From the NCBI RefSeq assembly GCF_004193175.1, contig NZ_SAUH01000001.1, positions 3,412,501 through 3,476,500 of the forward strand: a stretch of DNA of 64,000 nucleotides. The letters are read 5' to 3'. The notes under the pieces are model-generated. The model made no database searches. It had not been told where the DNA came from and saw nothing but the letters and a program-made list of their open reading frames with translations. The position numbers and the translations under genes are program-made. This document shows, piece after piece, positions 8,616-16,946 of the stretch (within the stretch, counting starts at the first letter, position 1; the number at the start of each line of letters is the position of its first letter). Origin of the DNA: Streptomyces sp. RFCAC02. GTDB lineage: Bacteria > Actinomycetota > Actinomycetes > Streptomycetales > Streptomycetaceae.

Positions 8616-9766
8616 TGCTGCCCGTCGCCCTCGTCGGCGGGCTGCACGCGGACGCACGCCGCAGCGCCGTCCGACGACTGCTGCACGGGGTGCCGGGCAG
8701 CGTCGCCCTGCACCACGACCTGACGGGCGCGGCCGCCCACGGCCGCGTCGTCCGCACGGTCCGCCACGCCGGCGGCGTCCTGCGCGGCGGCGAGACCGGC
8801 CTCGTGAACGACTGCGCCTGCTGCGCCCTGCGCGCCGACCTCGTGCCCGAGCTGCTGCGGCTGGCCGACGACGCCCGCTGCCGGCTCGCCGTCGTCGAGC
8901 TGTGGGACTCCGTCGAGCCCCGGTCCATGGCCGAGGTGCTGACGGCCCACGGCGCAGGCCGGCTGCGGCTCACCCAGGTCGTCACGGCGGTCGACCCGGC
9001 CCTGGCCCTGCGGTACCTGGCGTGCGGCGACGACCTGGCAGAGGCGGGCCTCGCCGCCGCCGCGTCCGACCAGCGCACGGTCGCGGACACCTGGGCGCGC
9101 CAGATCGAGTACGCCCCGGTGCTCGCGCTGGCGCCGGGTCCCGAGCCGGCCGACGCCGCCGACGCCGAGCTGCTCGACCAGCTCCACCCGACCGCCCGCC
9201 GGATCGGGGTGACCGACCCCGGCTTCGCGGCGGCCGTGACGGGCGGCGCGTTCGACCCCGCGGCCGCGACGGCCCGCCAGCACCCGGCGACGGCCCTGCT
9301 GCCCCAGGATGCCGCCGCCCACGGCGTGGCGACGACCGTCTGGCGGCACCGGCGGCCGTTCCACCCGGAGCGGCTGTACGCGGCCCTGGAGGACCTCACC
9401 TGCGCCGCGCCGCGCAGCAGGGGCCGCTTCTGGCTCGCCGACCGCCCCGACACCCTGCTGGGGTGGGACGCGGCAGGAGGCGCCCTGTCCGTGGACAACG
9501 CGGGTCCCTGGCTCGCCGCGCTCCCCGCGGCGGCCTGGGACCTGGTGCCGGCCGAGCGGCGCGTCGCCGCGGCGCTCGACTGGGACGACGCGCTGGGCGA
9601 CCGTACGCAGCACCTGGTCTTCACCGGACCCGGGCTCGACGTCGTCGCCCTGCGTGACCGGCTCGCGGGCTGTCTGCTCACGGACGCCGAGTACGCGGCG
9701 GGACGCCCGGCCTGGCGGCGCCTCGCCTCGGCCTTCGACGCCCTCCTCGACCCCGTCCCGCGCTGA
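8615..9766 (+). CDS. COG0523 (CobW-like) protein, degenerate P-loop
   Basis: 383 residues. Domain order and the metal motif NDCACCAL (Cys67, Cys69 and Cys70, the CxCC of COG0523) identify a CobW-type metallochaperone relative. The expected GxxGxGKT P-loop is replaced by VGGLHADARRS (residues 7-17), with no Lys-Thr, so GTP binding of the usual kind is doubtful. A C-terminal CobW domain starts near residue 240 (WRHRRPFHPERLYAALEDL). Start at 8615 overlaps the rpmE2 stop. Joint zinc control with rpmE2 suggests zinc delivery or salvage; function otherwise unproven. Confidence 0.85.
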   Translation: MLPVALVGGLHADARRSAVRRLLHGVPGSVALHHDLTGAAAHGRVVRTVRHAGGVLRGGETGLVNDCACCALRADLVPELLRLADDARCRLAVVELWDSVEPRSMAEVLTAHGAGRLRLTQVVTAVDPALALRYLACGDDLAEAGLAAAASDQRTVADTWARQIEYAPVLALAPGPEPADAADAELLDQLHPTARRIGVTDPGFAAAVTGGAFDPAAATARQHPATALLPQDAAAHGVATTVWRHRRPFHPERLYAALEDLTCAAPRSRGRFWLADRPDTLLGWDAAGGALSVDNAGPWLAALPAAAWDLVPAERRVAAALDWDDALGDRTQHLVFTGPGLDVVALRDRLAGCLLTDAEYAAGRPAWRRLASAFDALLDPVPR

Positions 9767-9793
9767 GAACCGTCCCGCCGGACGGGAACCGAT

Positions 9794-9836
9794 CAGGCCC
9801 GGCGCGCGTCCCACTCGGGGACGCGCGCCGGGCCTG
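9794..9836 (+). terminator. Strong hairpin terminator after the COG0523 gene
   Basis: A perfect 19-bp inverted repeat (9794-9812 with 9818-9836) and a 5-base loop, 28 bases past the stop; no T run. Confidence 0.8.
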
Positions 9837-9886
9837 CGGCGTTCCCGCCGGTCGTCACGTTCCGCACACAGGGGGGCGACGCGGTG

Positions 9887-9926
9887 TCGTGCACGTGCAT
9901 AGTCCCGTGCAGATGCACGTGAACGA
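9887..9926 (+). promoter_or_regulatory. Paired palindromic operator before the DUF397 gene
   Basis: TCGTGCACGTGCAT (9887-9900) and ATGCACGTGAACGA (9913-9926) form a 14-base inverted repeat with one mismatch and a 12-base spacer. A TATGAT -10 candidate follows at 9930-9935, so the repeat covers the -35 region. The same element recurs at 10961-10978 before the XRE gene. Confidence 0.65.
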
Positions 9927-10011
9927 CGTTATGATCTCTGCCAGTTGGGTTCCCGGCATCCCGCCGTGCGCCCACGCATCGCCCCCACATCGCACGACCC
10001 GGGAGAGAACG

Positions 10012-10248
10012 GTGGCCGACGCTTACAACGGCATTGCCGCACACGAACTCCGGAACGTGGAATGGCTCAAGAGCAGCCACAGCAACTCGCAGGGCACCTG
10101 TGCGGAGTTCGCCCTCCTGCCCAGCGGCGACGTGGCCCTGCGCAACTCCCGCTTCCCCGACGGGCCCGCACTCGTCTACACCCCGGCCGAGATCCGCGCG
10201 CTGCTCGCGGGCGTGAAGGACGGCGAGTTCGACCACCTCGTGCGCTGA
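10012..10248 (+). CDS. DUF397 protein
   Basis: A 78-residue protein with the full DUF397 pattern: EWLKSSHSNSQGTCAEFALLPSGDVALRNSR and DGPALVYTPAEIRALLAGVKDGEFD, split here by a short break. In Streptomyces such small proteins accompany XRE-type regulators and Ser/Thr-kinase-like ATPases in development-linked cassettes such as whiJ-type loci. The GTG at 10012 has GGGAGAG 4 bases upstream. Its partner candidates are the ATPase at 10274 and the XRE regulator at 11071, whose promoter shares its operator. Confidence 0.9.
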   Translation: MADAYNGIAAHELRNVEWLKSSHSNSQGTCAEFALLPSGDVALRNSRFPDGPALVYTPAEIRALLAGVKDGEFDHLVR

Positions 10249-10273
10249 GCGGCCGCGGCGCCCGCGGCACCGT

Positions 10274-10789
10274 TCAGGCGGTGCGGAAGACCGCCCACAC
10301 GACCTTGCCGGTGCGGCTCCCCGACAGCGGGCGCCAGCCCCACCCGTCGCTGAAGCAGTCCACCAGGTGCAGGCCCCGCCCGCACTCGGTGACGCCGTCG
10401 AGCTCGCCCACGCGCGGCGGGCGGCCGTCCGGGTCCTGGACGGCGCACACGAGCCGCCGCGCGCACCGCATGAGCTCCAGTTCGACGGCCGCGCCGCCGG
10501 TGCCGGGCGCGGCGGCCACGGGGACGGGCGGCAGCACGCCGAGCCCGTGCCGCAGGGCGTTGGTGACGAGTTCGGAGACCACGAGGGCGACGGCGTCGAA
10601 CCGGTCGGTCATGCGCCAGCCGTTCAGCGTGTCCCGGGTGAAGTCACGGGCGCGCCGCACGGACTCGGGGCGTGCGGCCAGCGTGACGGAGGCGGTGCCG
10701 GACAGTGTGCCGAGGTCCGCGGGGGGCGCGTGACGCGGGACGGGCACGCGCCGCAACGTGTCGGACGCGGGCGGACCGTCGTTCCCCAT
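10274..10789 (-). CDS. ATP-binding anti-sigma-type protein (GHKL fold)
   Basis: A 171-residue soluble protein with the HATPase_c_2 fold of SpoIIAB/RsbW-like kinases. The N-box reads VSELVTNALRHG, followed by the G1 region VQDPDGRPPRVGELDG and the GRGLHLVD lid. It lacks a sensor or phosphotransfer domain. The ATG at 10789 follows an AGGAGA site. It converges on the DUF397 gene and is divergent from the XRE regulator, completing the common three-gene Streptomyces cassette. Target protein unknown. Confidence 0.87.
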   Translation of the reverse strand: MGNDGPPASDTLRRVPVPRHAPPADLGTLSGTASVTLAARPESVRRARDFTRDTLNGWRMTDRFDAVALVVSELVTNALRHGLGVLPPVPVAAAPGTGGAAVELELMRCARRLVCAVQDPDGRPPRVGELDGVTECGRGLHLVDCFSDGWGWRPLSGSRTGKVVWAVFRTA

Positions 10790-10960
10790 GACGCGGTTCT
10801 CCTGGCGTAGCTGCGGCACTGCTGACGTGGGGATCCGTACGGCGGCGAGGCCCCGTCCCCCGGGTGCCCGGCCCCGCGGACGCACGCGGGCAGGACCGTG
10901 CTGGCGCACCGGTGACGGCGCACGCGTCCATGCTTCCGGGCGACCCCGGCAAATGCAAGG

Positions 10961-10978
10961 GCAGATGCACGTGCACGA
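10961..10978 (+). promoter_or_regulatory. Second copy of the palindromic operator, ATPase/XRE divergent promoter
   Basis: GCAGATGCACGTGCACGA matches the site at 9909-9926 at 17 of 18 positions. It contains a perfect 10-base palindrome TGCACGTGCA. A possible -10 for the XRE gene (TGTAAT) is at 10994-10999. Confidence 0.6.
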
Positions 10979-11070
10979 AATTTTTTCGAGCACTGTAATC
11001 ATGCGGGCACCCAAAGACACGCGGAGATGGCAGACTTCCCCACGGTGCGAAGTGGAGGGCAGTGACGCGC

Positions 11071-11997
11071 ATGAGTACTCAGGGGATAGCGGCCGATACC
11101 GACATCACCGGGGTCACGGGCGTGCCCGGGACGGCCCCGGACGCGGCCGGCGGTTCCATGGTCCGCCGAATCCTGCTCGGCTCGCAGCTCAGGCGGCTGC
11201 GCGAGGCGTGCGGGGTGACCCGCGAGGAGGCCGGCTACTCGATCCGAGCCTCGGAATCCAAGATCAGCAGAATGGAGTTGGGCCGCGTCAGCGTGAAGCA
11301 GCGTGACGTGGCGGACCTGTTGACGCTGTACGGCGTCACCGACCCGACCGAGCGGGAGCCGCTGATGAGCCTCGCCCGGTCCTCGGGGCGCTCGGGCTGG
11401 TGGCACAGCTTCAACGACGTGCTGCCGAGCTGGTTCCAGACCTACATCGGTCTCGAAGCGGCGGCCGAGCGGATCTCGACCTACGAGCTGCAGTTCGTCC
11501 ACGGACTGCTCCAGACCGAGTCGTACGCCCAGGCCGTCATGCTCAACGGCCACAAGGGCAGACTCCCGGCCGGCGAGGTCGACCGGCGCATCGCGCTGCG
11601 GCTCGCCCGCCAGAAGCTCCTCGTCTCGGAGAGCGCTCCGCATCTCCACTGCATCCTCGACGAGGCGGCCCTGCGCCGGCCCTACGGCGGGCTCGACGTC
11701 ATGGACGAGCAGCTTCGGACGCTCCTGGAGTTCTCCGAGTACCCGAACGTCACCCTCCAGGTCGTGGCGTTCGCGCAGGGCGGGCACGTGGCGGAGTCCG
11801 GCGCGTTCACGCTGCTGCGGTTCGCGGAGGAGGAGCTGTCCGACCTGGTCTACCTGGAGCAGCTCACCGGCGCCCTGTACCTCGACAAGCAGGAGGACGT
11901 CGCCGCGTACCAGGGCGTCCTCGGCAGGCTGAGCCGCTCCGCGATGAGCGAGAAGGCCACCCGCGACCACCTCATGTGGCTGCGCGACCGGCTGTGA
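11071..11997 (+). CDS. XRE-family regulator with DUF5753-type C-terminal domain
   Basis: A 308-residue regulator. The helix-turn-helix spans about residues 28-85 (LGSQLRRLREACGVTREEAGY, IRASESKISRMELGR). The remainder is the large C-terminal domain common to Streptomyces regulators paired with DUF397 (WWHSFNDVLPSWFQTYIGLE, ELQFVHGLLQTESYAQAV). The ATG at 11071 is preceded by GGAGG; a GTG at 11062 is an alternative with tight spacing. It is the best candidate to bind the palindromes at 9887-9926 and 10961-10978. Confidence 0.9.
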   Translation: MSTQGIAADTDITGVTGVPGTAPDAAGGSMVRRILLGSQLRRLREACGVTREEAGYSIRASESKISRMELGRVSVKQRDVADLLTLYGVTDPTEREPLMSLARSSGRSGWWHSFNDVLPSWFQTYIGLEAAAERISTYELQFVHGLLQTESYAQAVMLNGHKGRLPAGEVDRRIALRLARQKLLVSESAPHLHCILDEAALRRPYGGLDVMDEQLRTLLEFSEYPNVTLQVVAFAQGGHVAESGAFTLLRFAEEELSDLVYLEQLTGALYLDKQEDVAAYQGVLGRLSRSAMSEKATRDHLMWLRDRL

Positions 11998-12059
11998 CGC
12001 ACGGGCCGTTCACGCGGCCGTGGCATATGCCACTGACACGCGCGGCCCGGGTACGCCGA

Positions 12060-12092
12060 CCGGCGCCGATCGCCCCGTGCGATCAGCGCCGG
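12060..12092. terminator. Shared hairpin between XRE and PadR genes
   Basis: CCGGCGCCGATCG and CGATCAGCGCCGG form a 13-base stem with one mismatch, reaching into the end of the padR-type gene. Just upstream is the perfect palindrome GTGGCATATGCCAC (12020-12033). Confidence 0.5.
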
Positions 12093-12685
12093 CCGTCGTC
12101 GCACGCTTCGGCGGGCAGCACCTCGGACGTCCGGGGGCCCTCCCCGGCCATCACGTGGGCACCGCCCTCCAGCCGCCCGATCAGGTCACGGGTCCACGCG
12201 GCGTCGCTCTCGGCGCGGTGCACCCACAGGCGCATGATCTCGGTGATGTGGGTCCCGCCGTCCGGCGTCCACTGCCGGACGACCTCGTCCCGCCACGCCT
12301 CCAGCGCCGCGACACGCTCCCGCAGCAGCGCGACGGCCTCCCCCCGCGGCAGGTCCACCAGGAAGCCGACCGCCGCCGTCAGCACCTCGATCCGCTGGTC
12401 GTGGGCGCGCAGCGACGCCCGCAGCAGCGCCAGGTACGCCGCCTCGCCGGCCGCCGTCAGCTCGTACACACTCCGCGGCGGGCCGCCCGCGGTGCTCGGC
12501 TCCACCCCGTGCGCGAGCAGGAGCCCCTCCTTCGTCATCTGCCGCAGCGCGTGGTAGATCGACCCCGGCTTCGTGCCCGACCACTCGTGGGCTCCCCAGA
12601 AGTCCAGGTCGGCCCGCACCTGGTAGCCGTGCGCCCGGCCGTGCTGCCGGATCGCGCCCAGGACCAGCAGCCGGATCACCGACAC
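12083..12685 (-). CDS. PadR-family transcriptional regulator
   Basis: A 200-residue regulator. The N-terminal winged helix is typical of PadR (VIRLLVLGAIRQHGRAHGYQV, TKPGSIYHALRQMTKEGLL, then a PPRSVYELTAAG wing). A long C-terminal helical domain for dimerisation follows (PadR_C type). PadR proteins normally repress a neighbouring transporter or detoxification gene; here it is divergent from a ThrE-type exporter whose start is about 150 bases away, so that gene is the natural target. Ligand unknown. Confidence 0.9.
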   Translation of the reverse strand: MSVIRLLVLGAIRQHGRAHGYQVRADLDFWGAHEWSGTKPGSIYHALRQMTKEGLLLAHGVEPSTAGGPPRSVYELTAAGEAAYLALLRASLRAHDQRIEVLTAAVGFLVDLPRGEAVALLRERVAALEAWRDEVVRQWTPDGGTHITEIMRLWVHRAESDAAWTRDLIGRLEGGAHVMAGEGPRTSEVLPAEACDDGRR

Positions 12686-12831
12686 CGTCCGTCCCCCTCT
12701 TCCTCATCTCGGGCCGCCCAGTTTCCCACCCCGCCACGGCCGTGCCCCGACCGGCCGACTCGTCCCGAATGACCCTATGCTGCCCGGGTACACGGGTGGG
12801 ACGCGCGGAGCCGAAGGAGCGGGATCAGGAC

Positions 12832-14445
12832 GTGACCGGGGACAGCGGACGGCCGGGCGGCGAGGAGCCGTGGGACCCGGAGACCACCTCCGGCTTCGCC
12901 GTCCCCGAGGGGCTCGAACCGCCGCCCGCGCCGGAGGGCGAGCAGACCGCGTCCGGCTTCTCCGTGCCGGAGGGCCTGTCGGTGCCGGCCAGGCCGCTGC
13001 CGCACAGCGAGTTCACGCCCGCCGAGGGGATACCGGCCCTCCAGCTCACCCGGGGCGCGCCCTGGCAGGACCGCATGCGCTCCATGGTCCGCCTCCCCCT
13101 GGCGGAACGCCCCGCGCCCGAGTACGTGCCGCGCGGCGAGGACGAGTCCCCGCCGCCGGTCCCGCGCGTCCTCGACCTGACGCTGCGCATCGGCGAGCTG
13201 CTGCTCGCGGGCGGCGAGGGCGCGGAGGACGTGGAGGCGGCGATGTTCGGCGTCACCCATGCGTACGGGCTCGACCGGTGCGAGGTCACCGTCACGTTCA
13301 CGCTGCTGTCCGTCTCGCACCAGCCGTCGCTGGTGGACGCGCCGGTCTCCCTGGACCGCACGGTCAGGCGGCGCGGCACGGACTACACGCGGCTCGTCGC
13401 CGTCTTCCAGCTCGTGGACGACATCTCGGCGGGCGAGGTCACGCTGGAGGAGGCGTACGGCCGGCTGGCCACCATCCGGCGCAACCGGCACCCGTTCAGC
13501 AAGTGGCAGCTCACGGTCGCCAGCGGCCTGCTGGCGTCGGCGGCGAGCACCCTCGTGGGCGGCGGCTGGCAGGTGTTCCTGCTGGCGGCGCTCGGCGCGA
13601 TGCTGGGCGACCGGCTGGCCTGGCTGGCGGCGGGCCGCGGGCTGCCGGAGTTCTACCAGTTCGTGGCGGCGGCGATGGCGCCGGCGCTGGTGGGCGTCGC
13701 CTGGTCGGCGAGCCACGCGTCCGGGGTGGGCGAGCGGCAGGCCGCGGCGATGATCACCGGCGGTCTGTTCGCCCTGATCCCGGGGCGCGCGCTCGTCGCC
13801 GGCGTGCAGGACGGCCTCACCGGCTACTACCTGACGGCGTCCGCGCGCCTGCTGGAGGTCGTCTACCTCAGCGTCGGCATCGTCTGCGGGGTGCTTGCGG
13901 TGCTGTACTTCGGCGAGGTGTCCGGCGTCAGCCTCGACCCGGACGTGCTGGACCGCGCCACACGCCCCGGCATCCAGCTCGCGGCGGCGCTGCTGCTGTC
14001 GATCACGTTCTGCGTGCTGCTGCAGCAGGCCAGGAGCACCGTCATCCCCGCCACGCTCAACGGCGGCGTCGCCTGGCTGGTCTACGGGGCGATGCACGAC
14101 GTGGCGGCACTGTCCCCGTTCGCGGCGACGGCGGTCGCGGCGGGCATGGTCGGCCTCTTCGGGCAGCTCATGTCCCGCTACCGGTACACGTCCTCGCTGC
14201 CGTACGTCACGGCCGCGATCGGCCCGCTGCTGCCGGGCAGCGCCGTCTACCTCGGCCTGCTCGGCTTCGCCCAGGGGAACGTGGCCACCGGCGGGCAGAA
14301 CCTCCTGACCGCGGCGACCCTCGCCCTCGCCATCGCGATCGGCGTGAACCTCGGCGGCGAGATGGCCCGCCTGTTCATCCCGACGCCGGGCGCCGCGGCG
14401 CCCACGGGGGGCCGCCGCGGCGCCAAGCGCACCAGGGGCTTCTGA
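12832..14445 (+). CDS. Threonine/serine exporter family protein (ThrE type)
   Basis: A 537-residue inner-membrane protein that joins the two ThrE halves. An N-terminal acidic, repetitive stretch of about 100 residues (TSGFAVPEGL and ASGFSVPEGL repeats) precedes the cytoplasmic domain with LLLAGGEGAEDVEAAM, then about ten membrane segments, including GGLFALIPGRALVAGVQDGLTGYYL. The GTG at 12832 is chosen; an ATG at 12769 is also in frame. Divergent from the PadR regulator. Amino-acid export is the family role; substrate here untested. Confidence 0.85.
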   Translation: MTGDSGRPGGEEPWDPETTSGFAVPEGLEPPPAPEGEQTASGFSVPEGLSVPARPLPHSEFTPAEGIPALQLTRGAPWQDRMRSMVRLPLAERPAPEYVPRGEDESPPPVPRVLDLTLRIGELLLAGGEGAEDVEAAMFGVTHAYGLDRCEVTVTFTLLSVSHQPSLVDAPVSLDRTVRRRGTDYTRLVAVFQLVDDISAGEVTLEEAYGRLATIRRNRHPFSKWQLTVASGLLASAASTLVGGGWQVFLLAALGAMLGDRLAWLAAGRGLPEFYQFVAAAMAPALVGVAWSASHASGVGERQAAAMITGGLFALIPGRALVAGVQDGLTGYYLTASARLLEVVYLSVGIVCGVLAVLYFGEVSGVSLDPDVLDRATRPGIQLAAALLLSITFCVLLQQARSTVIPATLNGGVAWLVYGAMHDVAALSPFAATAVAAGMVGLFGQLMSRYRYTSSLPYVTAAIGPLLPGSAVYLGLLGFAQGNVATGGQNLLTAATLALAIAIGVNLGGEMARLFIPTPGAAAPTGGRRGAKRTRGF

Positions 14446-14460
14446 ACCGTCCGCCGGACC

Positions 14461-14775
14461 TCAGTGGGCCAGCTTCAGGCCGACCACGCAGCCGATGATG
14501 CCGGCCAGCAGCGCGATCTTGAGGCCGCTCACCGGCTCCCCGCCGGACGCCATCGCGTACGCCGTCGTGCCGACCGCGCCGATGCCGACCCACACGGCGT
14601 AACCGGTGCCGACGGGCACACTCCGCAGGGCGTACGCCAGGCCGGCCATGCTCAGCAGCAGACCGGCCCCGAAGACGACGGTCGGCCAGGGCCGGCTGAA
14701 TCCGGCCGACTTGCCGAGGGCCGTCGCCCACACGGCCTCCAGCACACCGGAGACCACCAGAACGATCCATGCCAT
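14461..14775 (-). CDS. SMR-family small exporter, SugE/Gdx type
   Basis: A 104-residue, four-helix exporter that works as an antiparallel dimer. Glu13 (SGVLEAVWATALGKSAGF) is the conserved proton/substrate site. The WVGIGAVGT motif in helix 3 is that of the guanidinium-exporting (Gdx/SugE) branch rather than the EmrE multidrug branch. The ATG follows GGAGGAG. I looked upstream for a guanidine riboswitch and did not recognise one. Converges on the ThrE-type gene. Confidence 0.88.
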   Translation of the reverse strand: MAWIVLVVSGVLEAVWATALGKSAGFSRPWPTVVFGAGLLLSMAGLAYALRSVPVGTGYAVWVGIGAVGTTAYAMASGGEPVSGLKIALLAGIIGCVVGLKLAH

Positions 14776-14883
14776 CGCGGACTCACTCCTCCGCGCCGTC
14801 TTGTCATGACTGGGTACGGCGCGCCTCGTCCAGGAGCGGGTGGGGCTCTGCCGGCCAGGGTCTCACAGCCGGCGCGGCACGGC

Positions 14884-15378
14884 TCAGTGGCCCTCGCCGG
14901 CCTCCGCGGCGCGCTTGATCGACTTCTCGATCTCCGCCTCGGCCTCGGCACGCCCGACCCAGTCGGCGCCCTGCACGTGCTTGTTCGGCTCCAGGTCCTT
15001 GTAGCGCTCGAAGAAGTGCTTGATCTCGCCGCGGACGAACTCGCTGACGTCGCCGACGTCCTGGAGGTGGTCGAAGCGCGGGTCGCCGGCCGGCACGCAC
15101 AGCAGCTTGTCGTCGCCGCCGGCCTCGTCCGTCATCCGGAACATGCCGACCGCGCGGCACTCGATCAGGCAGCCGGGGAACGTGGGGGCGTCCAGCAGCA
15201 CCAGCGCGTCCAGCGGGTCGCCGTCCTCGCCCAGCGTGCCTTCGACGAAGCCGTAGTCCGCGGGGTAGGCCATCGAGGTGAACAGGTGCCGGTCCAGCCG
15301 GACGCGTCCGGTGGCGTGGTCCACCTCGTACTTGTTCCGCGAACCCTTCGGGATCTCGATGGTGACGTCGAACTCCAC
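14884..15378 (-). CDS. ppa: Inorganic pyrophosphatase
   Basis: A 164-residue family I soluble pyrophosphatase, hydrolysing pyrophosphate to phosphate and so pulling forward nucleic-acid and cofactor synthesis. The active-site signature [12 protein letters not shown] is intact, as are the early [13 protein letters not shown] and [12 protein letters not shown] metal and substrate stretches and the KHFFERYK helix. Usual bacterial length. Divergent from dacB across a short region with a symmetric repeat (15389-15422). Confidence 0.97.
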   Translation of the reverse strand: MEFDVTIEIPKGSRNKYEVDHATGRVRLDRHLFTSMAYPADYGFVEGTLGEDGDPLDALVLLDAPTFPGCLIECRAVGMFRMTDEAGGDDKLLCVPAGDPRFDHLQDVGDVSEFVRGEIKHFFERYKDLEPNKHVQGADWVGRAEAEAEIEKSIKRAAEAGEGH

Positions 15379-15388
15379 GGAGGCACTC

Positions 15389-15422
15389 CTTAACCGATCA
15401 ATGCGCGCGTGTGGTGGTTAAG
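15389..15422. promoter_or_regulatory. Inverted repeat in the ppa/dacB divergent promoter
   Basis: CTTAACC (15389-15395) and GGTTAAG (15416-15422) are perfect 7-base arms 20 bases apart, between the two divergent genes. A dimer-binding site for a shared regulator is possible. Confidence 0.4.
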
Positions 15423-15468
15423 TGTCTCTCACGCAGGTGTCCGCTCGCGAAAGGGGCTGGTCCGTACC

Positions 15469-16890
15469 GTGCGAAGAGCTGCGCAAGTGCTGGAGGCCCT
15501 GCGCCGGCACCGCTCCACCTGGCGCCTCGTCGTCGGCGCGGCCGCCGTGGGGCTCGTGGCCGCCGCCGTCGCGGTCGCGCTCACCGGCCCGTGGGACGCC
15601 GGCCGCCGCGCGGCGGAGCGCGAGCAGGCCGCCGCCGCGGACGCCCAGCGGGAACGTTCCGCCGCCGTCGCGGGCGGCACGGGCGGCGTCGCGGTCCTCG
15701 ATCCCGTGGACGGCACGGGTCCCCGGTACACGGCCGACGGCCTGGCCCGCGCCCTCGACCCGGCGCTGGAGGACGGAGCGCTCGGCGAGGGCGCGGCGGC
15801 CGCCGTCGTGGACCTCGCGACCGGCGAGGCGCTGTGGACCGACCACGCCGGCACCGGCCGCGCGCCCGCGTCCACCGTCAAGATCGTCACCGCCGTCACG
15901 GCGCTCGACGCCCTCGGCCCCGACCACCGGCTCACCACCACCGTCCGCTGGGACGCCGAGCACGAGCGCGTCGTCCTCGTCGGCGGCGGCGACCCCACCC
16001 TCACCGAGGACGCCCTCCGCGACCTCGCCGAGCGCACCGCCGGCGCGCTCGCCGACCGGGACGCGGGGACCGTCGGCGTGGCCTACGACGTGTCGCTCTA
16101 CCGCAACGGCGGGGAGCGTCACCCGATCGGCGTCAACGACAACATCGCGTACATCACCCCGCTCCAGATCAACGAGGGCCGTCTCGACGGCAGCACGCAC
16201 GGCCCCACCCCCCGCTCGGACGAGCCCGCCGCCGATGCGGCCCGCGCCTTCGCCGACGCCCTGGCGGACGCCGGTGCCGACGTGGCGGGCGACCCGCGGG
16301 AACACACCGCGCCCGACGACGCCGAGCAGCTCGCCGCCGCCCGCTCCGCGCCGCTGTCGGCCCTGGTCGAGCGCATGCTCACCAACAGCGACAACGACCT
16401 CGCCGAGGCCCTGGCCCGCCACACGGCGCTGGCCGCCGGCGAGGCGGCCGACGCCGCCGGCCTCGGCCGCGCCATGACCGCCGGGCTCGACGCCCTCGGC
16501 ATCCCGCACGACGGCGTCAGGTTCGCCGACGCGAGCGGCCTCGACCGCGACGGACGGCTCACCGCCGACGTCCTCACCCGGACGCTGGTCGCCGCCGCGG
16601 ACCCGGACCACCCCGAACTGCGCAGTGCCCTCACCGGCCTGCCCGTCGCCGGCTTCAGCGGCACCCTCACCGACCGCTACGCGGACCCGGGCGACGCGGC
16701 GGGCGCCGGCGTCGTCCGCGCCAAGACGGGCACCCTCACCGGCGTCAACACCCTCGCCGGCACCGCGGCCACCCCGGACGGGCACGTCCTCGCGTTCGCC
16801 TTCCTCGCCTCGGGCACGACCGACGCCGACGCCGCCGAGGCCGCCCTCGACCGGGCGGCGAGCGCGCTCGCCGGCTGCGGCTGCGGCTGA
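15469..16890 (+). CDS. dacB: D-alanyl-D-alanine carboxypeptidase/endopeptidase (PBP4, S13)
   Basis: A 473-residue exported penicillin-binding protein that trims or cuts peptidoglycan cross-links. One N-terminal membrane segment (residues about 17-37) anchors or exports it. The three active-site motifs are present: STVK (135-138, nucleophile Ser), SDN (307-309) and KTG (419-421). GTG at 15469 has an AAGGGG site upstream; the open frame begins earlier at 15409. The C-terminus ends oddly in GCGCG. It heads the block leading to tilS-hpt-ftsH. Confidence 0.93.
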   Translation: MRRAAQVLEALRRHRSTWRLVVGAAAVGLVAAAVAVALTGPWDAGRRAAEREQAAAADAQRERSAAVAGGTGGVAVLDPVDGTGPRYTADGLARALDPALEDGALGEGAAAAVVDLATGEALWTDHAGTGRAPASTVKIVTAVTALDALGPDHRLTTTVRWDAEHERVVLVGGGDPTLTEDALRDLAERTAGALADRDAGTVGVAYDVSLYRNGGERHPIGVNDNIAYITPLQINEGRLDGSTHGPTPRSDEPAADAARAFADALADAGADVAGDPREHTAPDDAEQLAAARSAPLSALVERMLTNSDNDLAEALARHTALAAGEAADAAGLGRAMTAGLDALGIPHDGVRFADASGLDRDGRLTADVLTRTLVAAADPDHPELRSALTGLPVAGFSGTLTDRYADPGDAAGAGVVRAKTGTLTGVNTLAGTAATPDGHVLAFAFLASGTTDADAAEAALDRAASALAGCGCG

Positions 16891-16946
16891 CCCGGGCCGC
16901 TCCGCCCGGTATCCGCTTCCGGCTCCCGCGCCGTACGGTGGACGGC

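Noticed and set aside
14776..14880. Guanidine riboswitch upstream of the SMR exporter
   Set aside because: I looked for the conserved ykkC-type core on the minus strand and did not find it; only a ribosome site and short stems are visible.
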